Positions 57,501 through 64,000 of a stretch of DNA of 64,000 nucleotides are shown here, piece after piece. Source of the stretch: Lineus longissimus (Eukaryota > Nemertea > Pilidiophora > Heteronemertea > Lineidae). The notes beneath the pieces were generated by a model that searched no databases, had not been told where the DNA came from, and saw only the letters and a program-made list of their open reading frames with translations. Positions within the stretch are counted from its first letter, which is position 1. Every line of letters starts with the position of its first letter. The translations under genes were made by a program, and so were the position numbers. Location: assembly GCF_910592395.1 (NCBI RefSeq), contig NC_088310.1, positions 12,533,501 through 12,597,500 on the forward strand, written 5' to 3'.

Positions 57501-60500
57501 TCTCACAATCTGACACAGAGTACTCTCCAGTAATGGTTGGATATCAATCTGCTGGGATTCAGTGAAATTTTGAGCCATCATTGAGTTTCGTAGGTGCTAT
57601 AGTTTGGATACTATGAGCGTTTTCGGAAATAACACACCTCCCCAAACACTGAAACTTAGGGTCCCAATTAGAAACATGGATCTATAGCTTTATCAGTGAG
57701 AAGACAAACATAACTTTAAAAAAAAGGCAAAACAGCTACCGTAAGTAAGTATCAGATCATAGCGTATCCTGATCATGTCATAGTCAAGCCAAAGTTTTCC
57801 CTGCTCCAGATGTCGCACCATACATCACATCATTCATGACATCACCCATGACATCTATCAATTTTTCTCGACGTCATACAGTTTTGGGCGTGCAGTCCCA
57901 GATAGTATAATCGTGTTGTAGGCGCTAGTATCTGATACAATACTTACTTATGGGCTGTATCTCCAAACTTGATACTCACATGTAGTTTCAGGATCCATCA
58001 CTATCTCTTCCAGGGACTTCCCAGCATAACTTGCGACTCCCCTTTCCATAGCCAGCAGCAGACGGCTCACCTTGGTCATTTGCAGCGTGTCGTCAGGCAG
58101 GCGGTAATACTCCCGGTGAACACGAATGTCGTGGCCCATGTAATTCGCCAGCATGTCTAGTTCATTATCCTTTAAATTCAAGATCTGGCTCATCGTTGCA
58201 ATGTGCTTTCGAAGGCGGGTTGACGTTAACGCCTCTGGCTGACTTGCACCACAAGCTTTTGAAATATTGCGCAGGCAGTCGCTCCCCCTCATTGGTGTTT
58301 TGGCAGACATGTGTGCCCTGGCAAATACATAGGGATTCTCTGCAGCGACTCCAACATCTTTGCGTTTCGAAATGAGCAATTCGATCTGTCTTTTCATGTT
58401 TTCTGTTAGCAGAATCGGAACACCTCGTCCCTTCTTTCCCCTAGTTTCGATTCGTAAGAAAGATGCTGACAGTTTCTTCTCGAGAGGGGACAAAGCTTCG
58501 TTAACATCACTGCTGCCGATGGATGCAGCGGCACCCTTCGCTTGGCAATATGTGGCAAGTGTTAACTTGCTAGCCTCCCCAGACCGTCTCCTATTAAACA
58601 TGATGATCTGTGCCAGTGTCGTTTTACAAAGTTCAGACCAAACTTCTACGTTGCAGTTTTCTTTGGATTGTATCCGAGCTACATTCTCTTCTGCTATCTG
58701 CGACATGAACACATGCATCTTCTTGACATCATTCCCAAGGGGTAGCAGCTTTGGTTTGTTGAACTTCTCTTCTCGTACTGTTCTAAGGGCGGTCCTAGAA
58801 ACACATTCGTTCCACTTCAGTTCAGAAAGGCGGAGGAAATCAACAGCCATTGTCACCTTGCCACCATCACCATTCATCAGTCCTGCACATCTGTTTAAGC
58901 TGTGACCAATTTTAAGAGCTAAGTTTGGCTTCACATAGGTACCCATCTCCTTGTTGAACCCAGCAACAGCTTGCACAGCAGTGACGACTTCAGTAAATCT
59001 AACTGGACTGATAGCACTTTCCAAGGGGCTTTTGAACTCTTTCACAAATCTACCTAACTGGCGTAGCTTCTTACGAATATAATCATTCTGGTTTGCATCA
59101 TGCCCGACTTTGTTGTACAACCTTGTTCCCATCTTCAGAATCAGTGGATCACCTTTTACCACAAGTTTGATGTCATCATTTTTCATAGCTCCAACTATCT
59201 CCCTCAATTCCACCGAAAGGTTTGCAGCATGGAAGCTCTTGCCTGGACTCTTCCACCTTTGGCATTGTCTGGGCGCTTGGTACAGGTCTTCTGATGACGC
59301 CACAGATCTTTCCTCAGGAAAAATCCAAGGCAGTGTTCGCAGGCAAGATAGTCAGAACACTGAGCGGCATTCTTCTGTTTCTCGGAGGGGCGCTTGTAGA
59401 CGATCAGTTCGCCGTCACCAGACTTCAGACATTGAACATTGTGGTTGTAGTCACCTAATTTTCTAAGTCCATCCAGCAGATGATTCTTTTCTTTTCCTGC
59501 AGACAAGGCCATGATTCTCGCCACCTCAATTTCAGACAGATGAACATCATAAAAGTGTCTCGGAAGTTTCGAAAACGGTTTCTCACAAAACACACAAAAA
59601 TGGGACCTGTCCCATACACGTTTGTTGTCGTCATTGTACTTTGCAGATGGGACAAATACCTGTGATTCTTTTTTCTCTGAATCAGTCTTTTCCTCACAGT
59701 CAGCCTCTTTTTGTCTGCGTTGACAAACACGTTTTCCATGGGGTTCTCCAATAGATTCAGAATGTTTCTGGACATTTACTTGAACACGATCACTCCGTAG
59801 AGATCCATTCTGATCAGGGACTGATAGTTTCGCTTGCTCCACAACACTACCAGAGACAAGAAACTTTGAAAGGTCTACAATAACAGTAGAGGCATCAGAA
59901 TCAGACTCGGAATCAGGGATCACATCAGGCCCTGGCACATATTCAGGATCAGCATCTGTGTCGTCAACATCTGTACTATCGAAACTTGCATCCATTACAT
60001 CACCTGATGAAATAGTGATATCGGACTGCGTTACTCCAACATCCCGTACTTTTTGAGGGGTGACAACAGCGACCTTGGGCTTCTTACTTGTTACTACCCG
60101 TTGATCGGCAAACACAGCTGCAATGAAAACACTATGTAATTGAGTGTATTGCGCATAAAAAAGTTAATAACTATGATGCTACAATGGCTTAGTTAAGCCG
60201 GCTATGGCACAATTGCGCGCACCATACTGAACTCTTCATCATGAGTGACACCTGACATCATTTTACTGGAATAAGACGTTACTCCAACAGGGCTTCATCA
60301 TAGTGAAGTGTGCACCTGCAAACAGGCTTCAGTACCAGGTAGTAAAATTGCTAAGGAAATATCATTAATTATATGCTGTATGCTGCATGAAATGTAGCAA
60401 ATTATATAAAAACACACTAACAAAACTTTCTACCACAGCATTTAGATAGAAAGTTCTTCTTTTGAGCCACAGCATAACTCACGGGTATCCACAGCATCTG

Positions 60501-63500
60501 CTGAGAGTAGGCCTACCTTAGGTAATCTTTGGCTCTCAAGATGAAGAGCAGTTATGTACCAGCAGGTGTTTTACTCGTGGATCATAGATCAAGGAATGGA
60601 CACAGAGGCTAGCAGATGTTTTCAGTTCTTTGAGACTTGGATTACAAATTGATTGTTACTCACGGTTCTAACCATGTCAGGAATGGAGGCAGTACATGTA
60701 TTCAAAAGCATGTAATGAAGCCCTGCAAAATATTGATGTGATCCTCACCTGTAGTTGCAACATGCGAGCTGGGAGGGTCATCCTGGATCCCTGGCTTAGA
60801 AGACACAACAGAGGACTTGTTAGCAGACGTACTGGCACAACCTTTAGAGCGAGGAACTGGAAAACAAGGACATTTTTAAGTGAAGTACTAAGCATAGGAA
60901 TGAACATGGACCACCATTGGAAGCCAAATTGGCAGTGAATACTCCAGTGGTACCCTGAGCCAATGTAGTCTAGGCATGAACCACAGCAGGGGGTTTAGGA
61001 GCCTCCCCTTGGAAATTTTGAAATCTAGAACTAACACTCCTAAAGTTAGCTTTTTCCTGGTATCTGACGAGTGCAATTCACCTGTCTCCAAACACGCATT
61101 GCTAGAAAATTTGGCACAACGGGGTAAAAAAACACACTTCATGAAGCACTGGAGGTGATGAGAATTGAGATCCTCGTATGCTGCAGTGGTCAAGTCAGAA
61201 AATGAATCCACAGAATACTGAATGGTAAGCTAGGAAAAAAACTAAGCAGTCTGGACAAAAATACAGCCATTCTTAAAAGCCCCTTTCAATTTGGTAATTT
61301 TCCCAAACCGGATGAAAAATTTCAAAGTAAAGGGTTAAAAACAAAGAGCTTTTTAAAGGCTATTGAAGGGATTTTCCAAATTTTCCAGGTTTTCAAGGGC
61401 CTGGGAACCCTAGAGACCTCAATATGATCACCACAGTAAGGTGTGATGATCATAAGGCCATACGTGTTAAGTTCTATGTTTCATGTCCCACGCACCGCTT
61501 TTGCCATCACCTCAGAAACATCATTCAATGTAAATTACCCCACATTAATTTTTTATGACTTTGAAAATTCTCAACACATACTTTTCTCAGATATAATGAA
61601 ATACCTGTAACATAAGGTAGGCTACTGTGTAGCAAATCACTTTCGTGTTGTGTTTACCTCGCGCACGCACAATTTTCATATCCTGCATGACATGAAACTG
61701 AAAAGTTTACACGCATGGCCTAAATAAAAAGAGTGAACATTCACTTACTTTGTTTGGCAATATCGAAGGCGTCAACGTCTTCCTTGGGGGAAGCCATGGA
61801 TTTACTTTGCTCTCCCTCAATCTCATCCTGTGGATGGTCAATAACAGATGGACCTGGAAATGAAGGGTATTGTTTTCACTTGGAATCCTCACTTTGGAAC
61901 ATAGATAACTAGACATTCTGAAAGAGGCACAACTTACAAAGCAGTGAAAAAATGGGCATATTCGAATCCCTAACGTGAGTCAATTTGAGGGTTGGTGTGT
62001 TGCGAACAGACAAGATCTCGCCATCACGAGTCGGGGCAGTTGCGCAAGTCCATGGCTGTTTCCATTCGGCATTCCAGACCCGAGTTGACGAAAACATAGG
62101 ATTTGAACGTAACCATCAGAGAGAAAAACAGACCACCAGAGGCTCCTGCTTGCCCCAAGTTCATCATAAAAATCATACTTATCCACCAGTGAAACAACCG
62201 TTTGCGCAGAATATAAAGCCCCAAAAAGTGAAATTTGCAAAATAAACAGGGACCCGAGATCAATGGAGATGTGACTAGAGAGCAGGGATCAAGTGACCAC
62301 CCTCGCCCGAGGAATCCCCGGCAAAGATTAGGATCTTGGCCTCAACTCTGGTTGGATATTGGCTGTTCACATTGCCAAATCGACCAGTGCCTAGATCCGG
62401 ATCTTTGGAGTGGTTCGAATACGCCAAAAGATGTTTGGTATATAGGGGGGGGGGGATGATTACTTTCATGTGTTGCGTCAACTACTTCACTTTCTAACTA
62501 ATCATCACGTGTACGGTACCATTTTTCCTACATTTCCCATACTAGTAATGGGTGATACATTCAGAACTATTGGATTTAAGAAGTCCTTGAGATGTTTGAT
62601 GTCTTGTTTTGATGCAGGTCCTCGGTATGCTGCGATCACAGCAAGGCTATCAACTTCCCATGAACATGAAATACTACCAGGAGACCTCAGACTGATGGGT
62701 TCCTTACCTTGCACTTTGCAAGTTTTCTATGTATAGATCTATCAAATACTAGAAGTATACACACAATTCAGACGGACAGTCCTCAGTTTGCCAGATGCCA
62801 TCCTGTGCTAACACGTCCTCGGTATGGAGCAATCATGACATCACCATCAAAATCACCTTACTATGATCTGATTTATCTGAACACCACTTAGGATACTCCT
62901 AACACTGAATATTTTCTTCGCTTGATTGGATGGTCCTCCAGATGTTTGATATTGTCTTTCTTTGATGACAGGTCCTCGGTATGCCAGATGCCCTCCTGTG
63001 CTAACAGGTCTATCAGTATGCTACAATCACAGCAATATCACAAGGCTGTTAACTTCCTATGAACATGAAAGTCTACAAGGAGACCTCAGACTCTGTTGGA
63101 TTTCCTTACCTTCAGGGATAACAGCTGACTTGAAGACGTCCTTACCCAGGCCTTCAGTAGCACACCTGCTCGCTTCACTAGAAGGTACTGAAAATGAATA
63201 AAATCAAGCATAAGTTTTCTATGTATAGATCTATCAACTACTAGAAGTTTACAGACAATTCAGACGGACAGTCCTCAGTTTGCCAGATGCCATCCTGTGC
63301 TAACAGGTCCTCGGTATGGAGCGATCATGACAGCACCATAAAAAATCACCTATGATCTTATGCATCAGAACACTACTCCTTCCAATGCAGAATGTTATTT
63401 CAGCTTGACAGACGTCTATTGCCACATCTAACAATGGGGTTACCAACCCAATTTTCTGCCCTCAATAAAGAAATCAAAAGGAAGACCTGGATCAATGAAG

Positions 63501-64000
63501 GCCTCTGCTTCATGCCAAGTTTTTTTTAAAATGAGAGATATTGGGTGTTACAGATGTAAATTTTTTTAAGAAATTCAAATCTTATATTCATGTGTACACA
63601 AAAACAAAAGGGCCTACTTAGGAGGAGTATTGTTGTTGTGCACCCAAGTATAAAATACATCAAATTTATCAAAAACTAGATTTGTAGCACACGATTTTGT
63701 AGTATATAGATGGTTACCTGATCTACATTTCATAAAAATGTTTGGTGAAAATTGGCCCAGTAGATTTTGATATATGTAGATTCCCATTATTTCATTAGAA
63801 TCCACCCGCAATAGGAGGAGGCTACACTATTGTGATTGGCCTATAAATAACGTTGCAGATTGAGGATGGAAGTGACATCTGTCATCAATGTTAACTTACC
63901 AGCACTCCCTGCACACATCCGATTGTGAAAATCTTCGAATACATGGTCCGACAGAACGATAAACGGGCGGCCACTTTCATAAGCTCCTCCTAGGAGATGC
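51550..64000 (-). CDS. Large multi-exon gene with tyrosine-recombinase (Crypton-like) domain, 5' end beyond window
   Basis: Nine minus-strand exons: 64000-63900 (partial), 63187-63110, 61853-61749, 60856-60749, 60117-57980, 55929-55879, 54506-54393, 53494-53402 and 51755-51550 (stop). All introns are phase 1 with GT/AG ends. The largest exon encodes two Cys/His motifs (CVFCEKPFSKLPRHFYDVH; CEHCLGFFLRKDLWRHQKTC), then a tyrosine-recombinase fold with FNRRRSGEA, IETRGKKGRG, STRLRKHIATM, MGHD and the HREYYRLP Tyr. The last exon gives RRPWSDVERKAV...GRSWLVIKSYVYN, a basic, possibly Myb/SANT-like domain. Known relatives include Crypton recombinases and proteins derived from them. One base is missing (frameshift) at about 59215-59300, so it is either a recent pseudogene or a sequencing error. 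Regulation not visible. Confidence 0.75.
52894..53238. mobile_element. MITE, ~345 bp, in an intron
   Basis: Inverted ends TTGATAGGCGGCTTTCCTAG (left) and TTGATAGGTGGCTTTCCTAG (right, reversed) extend to AGAAGC. No coding sequence and no clear TSD. It lies between exons 53494-53402 and 51755-51550 of the recombinase-like gene. Confidence 0.7.
53800..54035. mobile_element. MITE with TA target, copy 1
   Basis: TIR CAGCTAGTACC.TAA.TA, then GTATCA.ATCGTAGCG at both ends, flanked by TA on each side. The interior holds several ACGTCA words. A TA duplication with CAG...CTG ends suggests a Tc1/mariner-type MITE. It lies in an intron of the recombinase-like gene. Confidence 0.75.
54063..54345 (-). other. 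Unclassified open frame in an intron
   Basis: A minus-strand frame of about 92 codons, and an overlapping frame with LARHGIGPDPNRRTRLHL, run through a GC-richer patch beside the MITE. It is not joined to neighbouring exons by splice sites that I can see. Possibly a remnant of another element. Confidence 0.25.
55000..55870. other. Intronic sequence without a supported gene
   Basis: A plus-strand frame at 55435-55662 exists but has no recognised homology or splice context on that strand. Otherwise nothing was found. Confidence 0.3.
55940..57730. other. Intron of the recombinase-like gene
   Basis: No credible coding region or repeat boundary was recognised. Confidence 0.4.
57733..57957. mobile_element. 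MITE with TA target, copy 2
   Basis: Same termini as 53800-54035 (CAGCTACCGTAAGTAAGTAT at the left, its diverged complement at the right). It lies 23 bp downstream of the large exon's splice donor in the same gene. Confidence 0.7.
62617..63370. repeat. Local duplication around a short exon
   Basis: 62725-62880 matches 63212-63370 almost base for base. 62617-62710 resembles 62997-63108, including the TTCCTTACC that forms the splice donor of exon 63187-63110. The duplicated left copy has lost the exon body. Confidence 0.7.

Noticed and set aside
58360-58905. 181-codon plus-strand open frame
   Set aside because: Antisense to the recombinase exon, whose minus-strand translation carries recognisable catalytic motifs.
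59110-59466. 118-codon plus-strand open frame
   Set aside because: Antisense shadow of the same large exon; no own motifs.

Overview
This is eukaryotic nuclear DNA. Coding regions are split by GT/AG introns, AATAAA poly(A) signals occur, and most of the window is transposable elements (TEs) in many states of decay. Element families (P-type, Penelope-like, Ty3/Gypsy-like, pogo-like, Helentron-like repeats with GTCCGTC microsatellites, long-TIR DNA transposons) suggest a marine invertebrate such as a lancelet, hemichordate, echinoderm or other repeat-rich animal. The species cannot be fixed from the sequence. I recognised no rRNA or tRNA gene and no CRISPR array.

Region 1 (1-12850) is a stack of nested insertions in a Ty3/Gypsy-like element lying on the minus strand (gag at 12583-12850, gag zinc knuckle and protease at 8140-9346, start of pol at 326-581). 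A long-TIR DNA transposon (590-8131) landed in pol with an 8-bp target duplication. A Helentron-like element (652-4038) interrupts its left TIR. That element contains a TTAA-type element (2108-3428), which contains a Harbinger-like MITE (2485-3081). A second TTAA-type copy (9347-12582) split gag and was itself hit by a 909-bp TIR element (9781-10689) and another Helentron-like element (10814-12483).

Region 2 (13.0-20.2 kb) holds a 148-bp tandem array, a cluster of alternating inverted motifs, a Helentron-like element split by a Penelope-like element (15778-17283), and a pogo-like transposase pseudogene (18381-19636).

Region 3 (20.4-32.9 kb) is a Helentron-like element whose centre is occupied by a 9.7-kb P-type DNA transposon (21291-30993) with 322-bp TIRs. 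Its two genes are interlocked. The plus-strand transposase has exon 1 at 21988-22025 and its body from 25186. The minus-strand gene encodes a PIF1 helicase fused to a PHD finger, with exon 1 at 30415-30318 and later exons at 25095-22264. Each gene's main exons lie in the other's first intron. Both are broken by a few indels and stops, and a non-LTR element is inserted in the transposase. This is the strongest candidate for a new system here.

Region 4 (33-51 kb) has repeats, a G-rich minisatellite, a 1.9-kb element with a 9-bp target duplication, a multi-exon minus-strand gene with a ParB-like domain (42978-38364), a Cys-rich possibly Helitron-related remnant (43494-45567), several tandem arrays and the last two exons of an unknown minus-strand gene (49966-49243).

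Region 5 (51.55-64 kb) is one minus-strand gene of at least nine exons running off the right edge. It encodes zinc-finger-like motifs, a tyrosine-recombinase (Crypton-like) domain and a basic C-terminal domain. Its introns hold MITEs and a local duplication. It has one apparent frameshift in the largest exon.
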